A DNA stretch of 64,000 nucleotides, taken from NCBI GenBank assembly GCA_046351215.1, contig JAXLYX010000006.1, positions 310,001 through 374,000 of the forward strand, given 5' to 3'. Under the pieces are notes generated by a model. That model ran no database searches, was not told the DNA's origin, and saw nothing but the letters and a program-made list of their open reading frames with translations. The stretch comes from JAXLYX01 sp046351215 (GTDB lineage: Bacteria > Myxococcota_A > Polyangia > Polyangiales > Houyiibacteriaceae). This document shows, one piece after another, positions 48,153 through 58,100 of the stretch. Positions within the stretch are counted from its first letter, which is position 1, and every line of letters begins with the position of its first letter. Both the position numbers and the translations under genes were made by a program.

Positions 48153-49072
48153 GGGGTGGCTCCGAAGCCGTTCAGCTCGTCGACCACGCGGAACAGATCC
48201 CCGACCTCGTAGAAATCCACGGTGACGAAGTTGGGGATGCGGGCCCGCTCGGTCCGGCAGGTCGTGACGTGGGGGGAGAGCACGGGGTAGGGGTTCACCA
48301 TCTCGGCGAAGCTCATCATGCCGACGGGATCGGTGAGGAAATGATTCATGATGAAGATCGGATTCGAGCCCGAGCCCCGATCCACCGCACACGAGAAGTC
48401 CGCCGCGGTCTTGGCGGCGTAGGGGTTCTGGAAGCCTTCGGCCCACTGGTCCATGTACCACTCGAAGCCGTCGGAGCCGTTCGTCGCGTCCGAATCGGTG
48501 AAGACCACGAGGCGGTGGTCGGCGTCGATCATCTCCCGCAGCGTGGGCCAGGGCGTCCCGAGGGGATGCGCGTACACGTAGCGCATCGCGCCGCTCGCCG
48601 CGAAGGCGGCCGCGGTGTCCTCCTTGCTCACGTACGATTCGAAGATGATCGTGACGATCTCGCCCGGATGCGAGTCGAGGAAGCGCCGGATCACGCCGAG
48701 CCCGTCCTCGAGCGTCTGATCGTCCGCGAAGCAGATGCCGTGGCAGAGCATCACGGTCGGCGGCGTGGTCGGCACGTAGTGCGTGTCGAGCATCAGGCCG
48801 CGGATGCCGTCGTCGAGCTGCCGCGCGATGTTGTGCGTCTGGTTCGCGGCCGCGCGGTTCTCGTCGGTGTTCGCCATCGAGTTGTGCGTGGCCGGGAAGG
48901 CGACCTGGTCGAAGCTCCGATCGCAGAGCTCCGCATGGCCGCTGCACTTCGTCGGTCCCGCGTCGTCGCAGGAGGAGACGACCAGCGGGAGGGCGAGCGC
49001 GAGGGCGGTGAGGGGGGCGCGTTGCACGCGTCGAGCGTACGCGATGTGGCCGTGCCGACGAAGGGGCTTCAT
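48149..49072 (-). CDS. PI-PLC X-domain-like lipoprotein
   Basis: 307 residues from the ATG at 49072, which overlaps the upstream stop (ATGA). Signal with lipobox LVVSSC near residue 35. The phosphatidylinositol-specific phospholipase C X domain is seen in FPATHNSMANTDEN (first His), GIRGLMLDTHYV, VMLCHGICFADDQ (second His) and LDSHPGEIVTIIFESYV. These enzymes cleave phosphoinositides or glycosyl-inositol lipids by general acid-base His residues. The rest, VFTDSDATNGS and MDQWAEGFQNPY, follows the family. Surface-exposed by its lipid anchor; the true substrate is not known. Confidence 0.85.
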   Translation of the reverse strand: MKPLRRHGHIAYARRVQRAPLTALALALPLVVSSCDDAGPTKCSGHAELCDRSFDQVAFPATHNSMANTDENRAAANQTHNIARQLDDGIRGLMLDTHYVPTTPPTVMLCHGICFADDQTLEDGLGVIRRFLDSHPGEIVTIIFESYVSKEDTAAAFAASGAMRYVYAHPLGTPWPTLREMIDADHRLVVFTDSDATNGSDGFEWYMDQWAEGFQNPYAAKTAADFSCAVDRGSGSNPIFIMNHFLTDPVGMMSFAEMVNPYPVLSPHVTTCRTERARIPNFVTVDFYEVGDLFRVVDELNGFGATP

Positions 49073-49710
49073 CCGTGGGGACGTGCCGAATGCGCCACGG
49101 TCTCCTTCGAGGGATCCCAGATGGAGCGCAGCAGCGCTTCGTTCGTGCCGCAGGCCGTGACCTCGACGATGCAGGTCTTGGCGCCGCTCGCGCGGTACGC
49201 GGACTGGATGGCACGCGCGCTCGCACGGAGGACGAGGCGGTCGAAGAGGTGGTCCGGGTAGGTGATCTTGCTCTCGACCCCGTTGCTCCCGATCTTCGCT
49301 TCGTAGCTCGTGCCCGTGTGGAACTGGGCCCAGCGTCGTTCGGCGCCGTTGGCGAGACGCTGAGGCGAGGCGACGACCATCAGGACCCGGTACGCGGGAT
49401 GCTGGAAGACGTCGTCGCTGACCTTGCCGACCCACTCGAGGAAGAGGTCGTCGTTCTTGAACATCTGGTCGGCGATCGCGAGGTAGACCGCGGAGTTGAT
49501 CACCTCCGGGATCCACGAGCTCATGGGCACCGGCTCCGTCACGTAGTCGGCCAGGAGGGGCGGCAGGCCGCCGAGCTCGAGTCGCTTCGGCGCCTTGGCG
49601 AGCGCCTCGCGGTACATCGAGGCCTTCCCCTCGCACTCGGGATGCGAGAGCAAGCCGTCCGGCAAGCTGCGCAGATACCTCGAGAGCCGCGGATGAGCGA
49701 CGGCGTCCAT
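49069..49710 (-). CDS. Conserved hypothetical protein (first gene of PI-PLC-like operon)
   Basis: 213 residues from the ATG at 49710, preceded by GGGAGGATCC. No signal peptide, so cytosolic. The text LRSLPDGLLSHPECEGKAS, LSSWIPEV-like MSSWIPEVINSAVYLAIAD and SPQRLANGAERRWAQFHTG suggests a mixed alpha/beta protein of a myxobacterial family, faintly like DUF2378 proteins, but no motif is decisive. It overlaps the PI-PLC-like gene by ATGA, giving a three-gene unit with one cytosolic protein and two lipoproteins. Confidence 0.7.
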   Translation of the reverse strand: MDAVAHPRLSRYLRSLPDGLLSHPECEGKASMYREALAKAPKRLELGGLPPLLADYVTEPVPMSSWIPEVINSAVYLAIADQMFKNDDLFLEWVGKVSDDVFQHPAYRVLMVVASPQRLANGAERRWAQFHTGTSYEAKIGSNGVESKITYPDHLFDRLVLRASARAIQSAYRASGAKTCIVEVTACGTNEALLRSIWDPSKETVAHSARPHG

Positions 49711-49849
49711 GGATCCTCCCAACGGCTCGAAGATACGCACGCCGCGCTCGCTTGTGCAGCCTGATCCGCGGACGTCGCGCTCCCGTCCACGGGAGCGGAC
49801 GTCCAACCGTGCCGAACCCGCGCGTCCGGGCCGCGCACCGTGACGTGGC

Positions 49850-51766
49850 TCACGTCACGGGGGGCGCGGACGGGGCCTCGACCCCTGCTGGGGCGAGAAG
49901 GGTGGCGAGGTGGGTCGTGCGCACCACGGTGCGACGCGCGCCCACACGGAGCACCTCGGACTCGCCCACGATCAGCACCGAACGGCGGGCGCGCGTCATC
50001 GCCGTGTAGAGGATCTCCGAGGTCACGATCGGATGGTCCTTCGAAGGGAGGACGAGCAGCACGGACTCGAACTCGGAGCCTTGCGATTTGTGCACGGTGA
50101 GCGCGTAGGCGTGGCGGATCGTCGCCGCGAGCGAGTCCACGGGGAACGAGAGGAGGCCGTCGCCGCGGGGGAAGACGGCCTCGGCCGCGACCGGGCCGCC
50201 GTCCCGAGAGACGAAGAGGACGATGCCCTGATCGCCGTTCCAGAGGCCCCGTCCGTAGTCGTTCTCCGTGACCATGATCGGCTCCCCCACCTGGAACGCG
50301 AAGTCGCGGCCCGTCGCCGTCCGAGCCCGCGCGAGCTCGTGGCAGCGCTCGTTCAAGCTGGACACGCTCCGCCACCGCTCGCCCTCGTTCACCGGACAGA
50401 GGACGCGGGTTCGATCGAGCCGGGCGAGGAGCGCACGGACGCGCTCGAGGTCCTCGGGACGCAGCTCCCCGTTCGCGATCCGGAGCGGCTCGCTCGGGGT
50501 GCCGTGCTCGGTCGGCTCGAAGAGCGAGGCGACGTAGGGGGAGAGCAGGCGATCGATGGCGCTCGCGCCGCCTTCGACGAGCTCGACGCCCATGCGGCGG
50601 AGCTCGCTCGGCCGTGCGCGGACGCGTATGCCGTCCTCGCCCTCGAAGAGGTCCGGCGTCGACGGATCGCGTGGCGCCGAGACCGTCCTCCGCGCGACGA
50701 CGAGCACGTGGCGTCCCGCGGGATCGCGTTCGTCCATGCGGTAGCTGTGGGTGAGGCGCACCGTCACGTCGGGGCGAGCCGCCACGAGATCGCGGAGGAC
50801 CGCGCCCGCGCCGACGGACGGCAGCTGATCGGCGTCGCCGAGGAGCACGAGCCGCGCCGTCGGAGGGAGGGCCTCGACGAGCCCTCGCAGGAGCACGAGA
50901 TCCACCATCGACGATTCGTCCACGAGGACGACGTCGGTCTCGAGGGGATCGTCCGCGTGGAAGCGGAAGCGCCCCTCCTCCGGGTGGAAGCCGAGCAACC
51001 GGTGGAGGGTCATCGGCGAGAGCGGGGCGTCGCGCAGGGAGGCTCCGGGCGCGTCGGGACCGAGGCGAGAGAGCGCCGCACGGAGCGCTTCGCCCATCCG
51101 CTGGGCGGCCTTGCCCGTCGGTGCCGCGAGAGCGATGCGGTCGACGGCCGTCCCGCCCGCGACGAGGGCCCGCAGGATCGCCGCGACGATCGAGGTCTTT
51201 CCGGTGCCCGGTCCTCCCGTCACCACCGTGAGCGCGCTGCGCGTCGCGCGCTCGACCGCGCGGCGCTGATCCGGATGCAGGGCCACGGGGAGCTCGAGGA
51301 TCGAGTCGGGGAATCGCAGCGGCTCGACGGGCCGCACGGCGAGCCGAGCGAGCTCTTCCGCGATGCGTGCCTCGGCGCGCGCCGCGCGATGCGACGCGAG
51401 GCCGCCCGGCACGCGCACGAGGGGGCGGTCGGGGCCGACGAGGGGCGAAAGGCGCGGATCGTCGAGCAGGGGAGCGAGCTCCTCGAGGGGCAGACCGAGG
51501 TCCGCGAGCGCGTCCCTCGGCGACCCGGCCGGTCCGATGGCGAGATAGGTGCTTCCCCTCTGCTCGTTCATCCGGACGGCGGCGAGGAGCCTCGCGACGC
51601 GCTCCCGGGTCGGGGCATCGAGCCCGGGGCAGAGCGCCGCCAGGCGCTCCGCGGCGGCGAGGAGGCCGGGCGAGAGGCCGAGCGACGCCAGCGCCTCGAC
51701 GAGCGCCTCGGGATAGGAGCGGCCGGACAGCACGCCGGCGCCGTGGAGCGCTTCGAGCTCATCCAT
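49850..51766 (-). CDS. recD: Exodeoxyribonuclease V subunit alpha (RecD)
   Basis: 638 residues from the ATG at 51766, which overlaps the recB stop by eight bases. Walker A TGGPGTGKTS near residue 175, PTGKAAQRMGEAL, Walker B VVLVDESSMVD, LLGDADQLPSVGAGAVLRDL and the late HAYALTVHKSQGSEF and EILYTAMTRARR are the SF1B RecD motifs. A helical N-terminal region precedes them. RecD is the fast 5'-3' helicase of RecBCD. It is the last gene of the recC-recB-recD order. Confidence 0.95.
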   Translation of the reverse strand: MDELEALHGAGVLSGRSYPEALVEALASLGLSPGLLAAAERLAALCPGLDAPTRERVARLLAAVRMNEQRGSTYLAIGPAGSPRDALADLGLPLEELAPLLDDPRLSPLVGPDRPLVRVPGGLASHRAARAEARIAEELARLAVRPVEPLRFPDSILELPVALHPDQRRAVERATRSALTVVTGGPGTGKTSIVAAILRALVAGGTAVDRIALAAPTGKAAQRMGEALRAALSRLGPDAPGASLRDAPLSPMTLHRLLGFHPEEGRFRFHADDPLETDVVLVDESSMVDLVLLRGLVEALPPTARLVLLGDADQLPSVGAGAVLRDLVAARPDVTVRLTHSYRMDERDPAGRHVLVVARRTVSAPRDPSTPDLFEGEDGIRVRARPSELRRMGVELVEGGASAIDRLLSPYVASLFEPTEHGTPSEPLRIANGELRPEDLERVRALLARLDRTRVLCPVNEGERWRSVSSLNERCHELARARTATGRDFAFQVGEPIMVTENDYGRGLWNGDQGIVLFVSRDGGPVAAEAVFPRGDGLLSFPVDSLAATIRHAYALTVHKSQGSEFESVLLVLPSKDHPIVTSEILYTAMTRARRSVLIVGESEVLRVGARRTVVRTTHLATLLAPAGVEAPSAPPVT

Positions 51767-54700
51767 GGAAGAGCCCCTCCCGTCGGGCCGCGAGATCGGC
51801 CCGGAAGGCATCGAGCTCCTCGTACGTCGGGCGGCGGTGGAAGATGCCACCGTCGGGCAGCCCTCGGAGGTACACGTAGCAGACGCCACCGAACCGGGCT
51901 TCGTACTCCTCCTCGGTCGTGATGCCGAGGAAGCGGACGGCGGCGAGCGTGTAGATCCGGAGCTGCAGCTCGTAGTGCGCGAGCACGTCGGCCTCGAGCT
52001 CCGCGGCTCCGTAGCCCACGAGGAGGTTGGTCTTCCAATCGAGCACGTACACGCGTCCCCCGTGCTCGTAGAGCACGTCGATGCTGCCCCCGAGGAAGTC
52101 GTCGGAGTCGAGGTAGGGCGAGAGGAACTCCATCTCGCGGAGCACGCGCGCCGGATCGCAGGCCGAGAGCGCGACCGTTCCACCGTCCTCCAGGGGGAGC
52201 TCGGCGGTGACGGCCGCGTGGACGAGCGCGACCGCCCGCTCGTGATGCCTGGGCTCGAGGAGCGAAGCCTCGAGCTCGGAGCGGAAGAAGGCGTCGTGGC
52301 GAGCGCGGAAGGCTTCGAGGTCGAGGCCCGGCGGGCCGAGGGGCACGCATTCGAGCAAGCGGTGGATGGCGACGCCCGTCCCTCGTCCACGCGGCAGATC
52401 GTCCTCGCCCACGCGCGCCGACGGGACGTCGACGTCGCCGTGTTTCGCGTCGTCGCCGAGCGACGAGAGCGAGGTGAACGAGGCGGTCACGACGGGGCGA
52501 GCCGCCGCGCGGAGTCGCTCCACCGGCAGCGGCTCCGGCGTCCTCGGCTCCGGCAGGGCCAGCGCGAGCGGGCCGGCGATCCGCGGGCGGGTCTCGTCGA
52601 GCCCCTCGTCGAGCGTGGCGAGGCCGCGTGGGCGGTGGGGCGCGAACCCGGGCAGGCCCTGCTCGACGAGCGCGTGCACGAAGGGATGGATCGCCTCGTA
52701 GGTGCCCTTGAACGCATGGGGCTTCGGAGGCTCGCCCTCCGGCGAGGCCCTCCGCACCCTGGGCAGGATCAGGCAGGCCTTCGCGCGTGTCAGGCCGACG
52801 TAGGCGAGGCGCTGGCGTTCCTCCTCGAGCTCCTCCTGGCGTCGGGCCTCGAGGGCCGGGCCGAGCTTCCCGAGGCCCACGCGGCGGCGTCCTCTCGGAT
52901 CGTGGACGACGCGGACCTCGCCTCGATCCGGGTTCGCGCCGGGCGCGAAGACCGCGACCACCGCCCGCTCGAGCCCCTTCGAGGCGTGCAGCGTGAGGAT
53001 CTGCACGGCGTCCGTGCGTCCCTCGAGGCGCTGTTGGTCGCCGTCTTCCCCTGCGGGCATCGTACGGCCGGCGATCCAGCCGGCGAGACGAGCGACGAGC
53101 CCGGCGAGGTCGGTCCGTCGCGCCTCCGCGGAGAGGAGCTCCACGAGGTGCTCCACGTTCGTCGTCCTCCGCTCGCCTTCTTCGCAGAGCAGGAGGCGCG
53201 CGCGAACGTCGGTGTCGTCGAGCACGGTCGACAAGAGGCCCGGGAGATCGTGCCGAGAGGCCAGGCGATGGAGGCGCCTCAGCCGTTCGCGCACGGGATG
53301 ATCGTCCGGCGCGGCGGCGAGCGCCTCGAGATCGTCGACGCCGTAGCCGAAGAAGATCGTCTGGGCCGCGCGCGCGAATCGACTGCGATCGTCGGGCGAT
53401 TCGATGGCGCGCAGGACGTCGAGGAGATCCGAGGCCTCGCGCGACGCGAAGAGCCCGCGCTGCTTGAAGAAGGCGACTGGGATGCCCGCGCGTCGCAGGT
53501 GGGATGCGACGAGGTGGCCCTCGCTCCCCTTGCCGACGAGGACGAAGACGTCCGAGTACCCGAGCTTGCGCGTGACGAGAGCGCCGTTCGCGGCCTTCTC
53601 CCGCAGGTGGCCTCGCTCGATCACGTCGACGATGCCGGAGATCAGGGCGCGCGCCATGCGATCGCGGACCCGCGCCGCGCTCGGCTTGTCGTCGGCCCCG
53701 AACACCACGTCGGGCACCACGACGGGGGGGAGCTCACGGCCCTCCGCGTCGAGGAGCGCGAGGTCGCGACGCCCGCAGCGCACCGGCACCGGATAGCGGT
53801 TGTCCCCGGTGAAGAAGCCCTCCTGGGCGAAGACCGCGTTGTAGGCGTCGATGACGGCCGCGGTCGAACGGAAGTTCTCGTCGAGCGCGAGCGGGTCCTC
53901 GCGTCCTCCGAGCAGCGTGCGAACGGCCTTCAGGTAGGTCGGGAGATCGCCGCCGCGGAAGCCGTAGATCGCCTGCTTCGGATCGCCGATGACCACGAGG
54001 CGCCGCTCCGGCACCGCGAAGACGCGCTCGAAGATCCTCCACTGGAGATCGTCCGTGTCCTGGAATTCGTCGATCAACGCGACCCGGTACTGGGCCCGGA
54101 GGCGTGCGGCGAGCGCCTCGCCGCCGTCGCCCTCGAGCGCTTCGGCGACGAGCTTCACCATGTCGTCGAAGTCGAAGAGACCACGGGCGGCCTTCGTCTC
54201 GCGCAGCGCCGCGACGAGGGGCTCGAGGCAGGCGTCCCGCACGGCGGTGTCCGGGCTCGGAGCGATCGCGTCGAGCCAGAAGCAGAGCTCGTCGAACGAG
54301 TCGCCGAGCGTCCGTCCCGCCGCGAAGAGGGCCTCTCCGGCGGCGTTCCAGGCCCCCTTCGACGTCGAGAGCGAGGCGCGGAGCTCGACCCACCGTTCGC
54401 CGAGCCCCTCGGTGCTCCCCCGGGCCGCGCGGAGGTCGCCGACGAGCTCGCCGAGCGCCTCGAGCGCCTTCCGCGCCTTGGGCAACGTCTGCTTCGTGGC
54501 GAACCGCGGGAGCGCCGCGTCGAGCGCCGCGAGCGCGTCCGGGCCGAGCGAGACGTCGCGCGCGAGCTCCGCGAGCGGGCGTCGATCCGGAAGGGGCGCT
54601 CCGTGGGTCTTCACGAGCTCGGCGAGGAGCGCGCGGAGGCGCTCGGGGCCGTGCGTCTCGAGGTGGGCGGCGACCGCGGGGACCGCCGCGAAGCGCTCGC

Positions 54701-55160
54701 GGAGCAGCCGCCGGAAGACCTCGTCGAAGACGTCGTCCGAGAGGGCCGCCTCCTGATCGAAGAGCCTTCCGGCCTCGAACGCGGTGTCCGAGAGCACCCG
54801 CCGGCAGAAGCCGTGGATCGTGGAGATGCTCGCACCGTCGAAGCCACGGAGCGCCGCCACGATGCGATCGCGCGCCGTGGCGTCGAGCTCCCAGCTCGGC
54901 TCGCCTTCGCCCGGCGCCTCGTGCGGCCCGTCGCGGAGGCGCTCGAGCATCGAGCGGACGCGTGCACGGATCTCGGCGGCCGCCTTCTCGGTGAAGGTGA
55001 CGACGAGCATCTCGTCGAGGCGGGCCGTGCCGTCGAGGAGGAAGTCGACCACGAGGCGCTCGAGCGTGTACGTCTTGCCCGTTCCGGCGCTCGCCTCGAG
55101 CACGCCGTGGGGACGTGGGAGGGCCGAGAGGATGCGCGGTCTCGCGTGACGCGGCGTCAT
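51759..55160 (-). CDS. recB: Exodeoxyribonuclease V subunit beta (RecB)
   Basis: 1133 residues from the ATG at 55160, overlapping the recC stop (ATGA). Helicase motifs: LEASAGTGKTYTLERLV (Walker A), VVTFTEKAAAEIR, IDEFQDTDDLQW (motif II), GDPKQAIYGFRGGD and LTLHASKGLE, LTRAKACLILP. The C-terminal nuclease domain has IDVLYEHGG and VYVLDWKTNLL, with the Asp-Asp-Lys triad. RecB carries the slower helicase and the single nuclease of RecBCD, for repair and recombination of double-strand ends. Confidence 0.95.
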   Translation of the reverse strand: MTPRHARPRILSALPRPHGVLEASAGTGKTYTLERLVVDFLLDGTARLDEMLVVTFTEKAAAEIRARVRSMLERLRDGPHEAPGEGEPSWELDATARDRIVAALRGFDGASISTIHGFCRRVLSDTAFEAGRLFDQEAALSDDVFDEVFRRLLRERFAAVPAVAAHLETHGPERLRALLAELVKTHGAPLPDRRPLAELARDVSLGPDALAALDAALPRFATKQTLPKARKALEALGELVGDLRAARGSTEGLGERWVELRASLSTSKGAWNAAGEALFAAGRTLGDSFDELCFWLDAIAPSPDTAVRDACLEPLVAALRETKAARGLFDFDDMVKLVAEALEGDGGEALAARLRAQYRVALIDEFQDTDDLQWRIFERVFAVPERRLVVIGDPKQAIYGFRGGDLPTYLKAVRTLLGGREDPLALDENFRSTAAVIDAYNAVFAQEGFFTGDNRYPVPVRCGRRDLALLDAEGRELPPVVVPDVVFGADDKPSAARVRDRMARALISGIVDVIERGHLREKAANGALVTRKLGYSDVFVLVGKGSEGHLVASHLRRAGIPVAFFKQRGLFASREASDLLDVLRAIESPDDRSRFARAAQTIFFGYGVDDLEALAAAPDDHPVRERLRRLHRLASRHDLPGLLSTVLDDTDVRARLLLCEEGERRTTNVEHLVELLSAEARRTDLAGLVARLAGWIAGRTMPAGEDGDQQRLEGRTDAVQILTLHASKGLERAVVAVFAPGANPDRGEVRVVHDPRGRRRVGLGKLGPALEARRQEELEEERQRLAYVGLTRAKACLILPRVRRASPEGEPPKPHAFKGTYEAIHPFVHALVEQGLPGFAPHRPRGLATLDEGLDETRPRIAGPLALALPEPRTPEPLPVERLRAAARPVVTASFTSLSSLGDDAKHGDVDVPSARVGEDDLPRGRGTGVAIHRLLECVPLGPPGLDLEAFRARHDAFFRSELEASLLEPRHHERAVALVHAAVTAELPLEDGGTVALSACDPARVLREMEFLSPYLDSDDFLGGSIDVLYEHGGRVYVLDWKTNLLVGYGAAELEADVLAHYELQLRIYTLAAVRFLGITTEEEYEARFGGVCYVYLRGLPDGGIFHRRPTYEELDAFRADLAARREGLFHG

Positions 55161-58100
55161 GCCCGAGCCTCCGTCTCGCGGAGGAAGAGCGGCAGGAGCG
55201 GCGCGATGCGGCGCTCGGCGAGGGCGCGGGGGTCGGCCGGCAGGTCCCATTCCGCGAAGCCGGGCACGGGGCCATGGGCCGACGAGCACGAGCCGCCCTT
55301 CTCGAGGAGCTCGTCGCGGAACTCCTCGAGCGTCGTCGGCTCGAGCTTCCCTTCGACGATCGCTTCGATCGGCAGGAAGGTCGTCTGCAGGGGGCCGAGC
55401 AGGTCGGCGAGCCAGGCCTCGAGCAGCGCGATCGCGTCCTCGCGCGTCGAAGGAGAAGGGACGAGCACGGGAGCCGGGGAGGCTCCCTTCGCCAGGGGCC
55501 GCAGCGGGAGGACGACGCAGGGGCCCCTGGCGAGGCCGGCGGCGAGCCGCACGACGTGCGAGACGAACGGCAGGAGGAGTCGGCGTCCGAGCTTGCGTGC
55601 GCTCGCCTCGGCGCTCGCGCCTCCCTCGCCGAGCACGAGGTACCCCGGCTCGGCGAGGAGCGCCGTCGTCCCGTGCACCGACACGAGCCGTTTCGTGCCG
55701 TCGACTTCGAGGTGGAGGCGCAGCGGCGGATGGCGATGCGTCACGAGCCCCTCGCCCTTCGCGGTGCCGAACCGATGGACCTCGACCTTCGTGATGCCGT
55801 GCGCCGCGAGCTGCGCCGAGAGACCCTCGAGCTCGTCACGCGCCTCCACGGCGCTGCGTTTCGCGAGCGGACCGTAGGGGGCACGCGCGCGGACGACGAG
55901 GCGGTCGTAGCGGCGGGCCCAGGCCTCGAGCGGATCCACCCCGGACGAGAGGTGATCGACGAGCGCGTCCTCGACGAGTCGACGCGCCTCGAGACGCTCG
56001 AGCGTCAGCGGCTCGCCCTCGAGGGAGTCGTCCTCGTCTTCCCGCTCCTCGCGCAGACCGAGGCGGAGGCGGGCCGAGCCCTGGACGCCGCAGCGGAGGA
56101 AGGCGACGAGATGGGGCAGGGTGGCCCGGAGCTCGCGATCGGTCGGCGGAGGAGGTGGCAGGGGCGCGGTCGGCACGAGCGCCGCGAGCCGCTCGCGCAC
56201 GGCCTCGTCGACCGGGAGCCGTCCGAGGGCGAAGGGGAGATCGGCGGAGAGCGCGCTCCGCAGCGCCGCTCCGACGTCGGCGGCCTCGCGCTCGCGGAGG
56301 GCCCGCGGCGCGTGCGACGAGAGCGGCGTCGAGCGATCGAAGTTGGCTGCGTCGTGACGGGTGTGGGGCGCGACGACGTGGGCTCCGGCCCACCACGTCG
56401 CGGGAAGGGAGTCGCGGAGGTCCAGCAGCACCGAAGACGGCTCGAGCGGCTCGCCCGAGACGGGCTCGCGTCCGACGTAGGTGGCGACGAGCCTCCGGTC
56501 CGCGGAGAGGAGGGCCTCGAGGAAGAGGTAGCGGTCCTTCTCGGTCTCGGTCACGTCGCCGGGGAGGCGATGGAGCGCACGGAGATCGAGGGGGCTCGGC
56601 TTGGTGGTGGACGGGAACGCGCCCTCGCCGAGACCGAGCACGTAGATCGTGTGGAAGGGGATGCCGCGGAGCGACGCGAGCGTGCCGAAGACGACCCCGC
56701 GGTCGAGGGCCCTCGAGGCCGTCTCGATCGACTCCACGGCGCGCCGCGCGCGATCCAGGGCGGCTTCCGCGCCGAGGCTCGGCGAGGCGAGCGCCTCGGG
56801 CGCGAGGTCGGCGAGGGAGCGGACCGCGCCGAGCACGGAGTCGAGCGTGCGCGCGGCGTCCTCGTCGGGCGCACCGAGATAGCTCGAGAGGTACCGCACG
56901 AGCAGGGGGACCCAGGCGTCCAGCGTGGCGCGCGTCGCGGCGAGCCGCCGGGCGTCCGCGATGAGCGACGAGAGCACGAGCACCACGTCGGCGCCCTCGG
57001 CCTCGATGGGGAGGACGGGGAAGCGCTCGCCGTGGAGCTCGACCTCCCCCTCGTCCATGAAGAGGCTCGCGGCGATCCGATCGAGGCCGTGCGCGAACGT
57101 GAACAGGGGACGATCGACGTAGGTGCCCGCGAGCGCGTCGTGCGAGGCCCCGATCGCGATGCCGGCGTCGGCCACGAGGCGCGTCGCGCGGTCCGCATCG
57201 AGCGTCGGGAAGCGGGCCAGGATCGCGGGCTGACGGAGGACGTGGAGCACGTCGGCGCGCGTCATCGCGGTCCCCGGGAGGGAGAGGAGCGCGCTCGCAC
57301 CTTCGAGCACGAGGGCCGCAGGGACGGAGCGACCGTCCGGTACGCGGAGCGGAATCCTCTGCGTCTCGCGGAACGCGATGCGCAGGGCGTCTTCGTACTC
57401 CGCTTCCTCGCCTGGGGGCACGAGCACGGCCACGTCGGAGAAGCGCACCTCGCCCTCGTGGCGCGCGATCACGTCCCAGACGTCGCTCGCCACGACCTCG
57501 GCTTCGCGCCTCCGGCTCGAGCAGCGGACGATCTGCAGGCTCGAGTCCGCGCCCCGGCCTTCGGCGAGCCGCTCCCGCGCGCGGGAGAGCACCGATCCCT
57601 TGAGGGAAGAGAGCACGGAGTCGTCGGTCGGCTCGTCGAAGGCGGACTCGAAGTCGCAGTCGACGAGCTCGTTGAGGAGACGCACGGTCTCCCGCCCCGG
57701 TCGGCCGAAGCGCCGCAGGAGGAGCGAGTCGTCCTCGAGGAGGTGGTAGGGATCGTCCCCCGGCTCGCCGGCCCCGCCGCCGAGCCGGGCGAGCGCACGC
57801 TCGCGTTCGCGATCGGTGAGCACGTCGTCCCAGTGCTCGCGGCAGGGGTTCAGGGCGTAGACGCGGACCGTCGTGCGCTCCGCCATGCGCGCGAGCGCCG
57901 TCCGGTAGGCTCCGGCATGGGGGCCGAGGCCGAAGACGTAGACGGCGGTCGGCAGCTCGGCCTCGTCGAAGATCGGCTCGAGCACGAGCTCCTCGAGCGT
58001 GCGATGCGGCACTCCCGTCGCGTCGAGCCGGGCGAGGGCCTCCCTCGCGAGGTGCCGTTGCCAGGGCTCGTCGCCGCGGTCGTCGAGGACGGGGCGTCCG

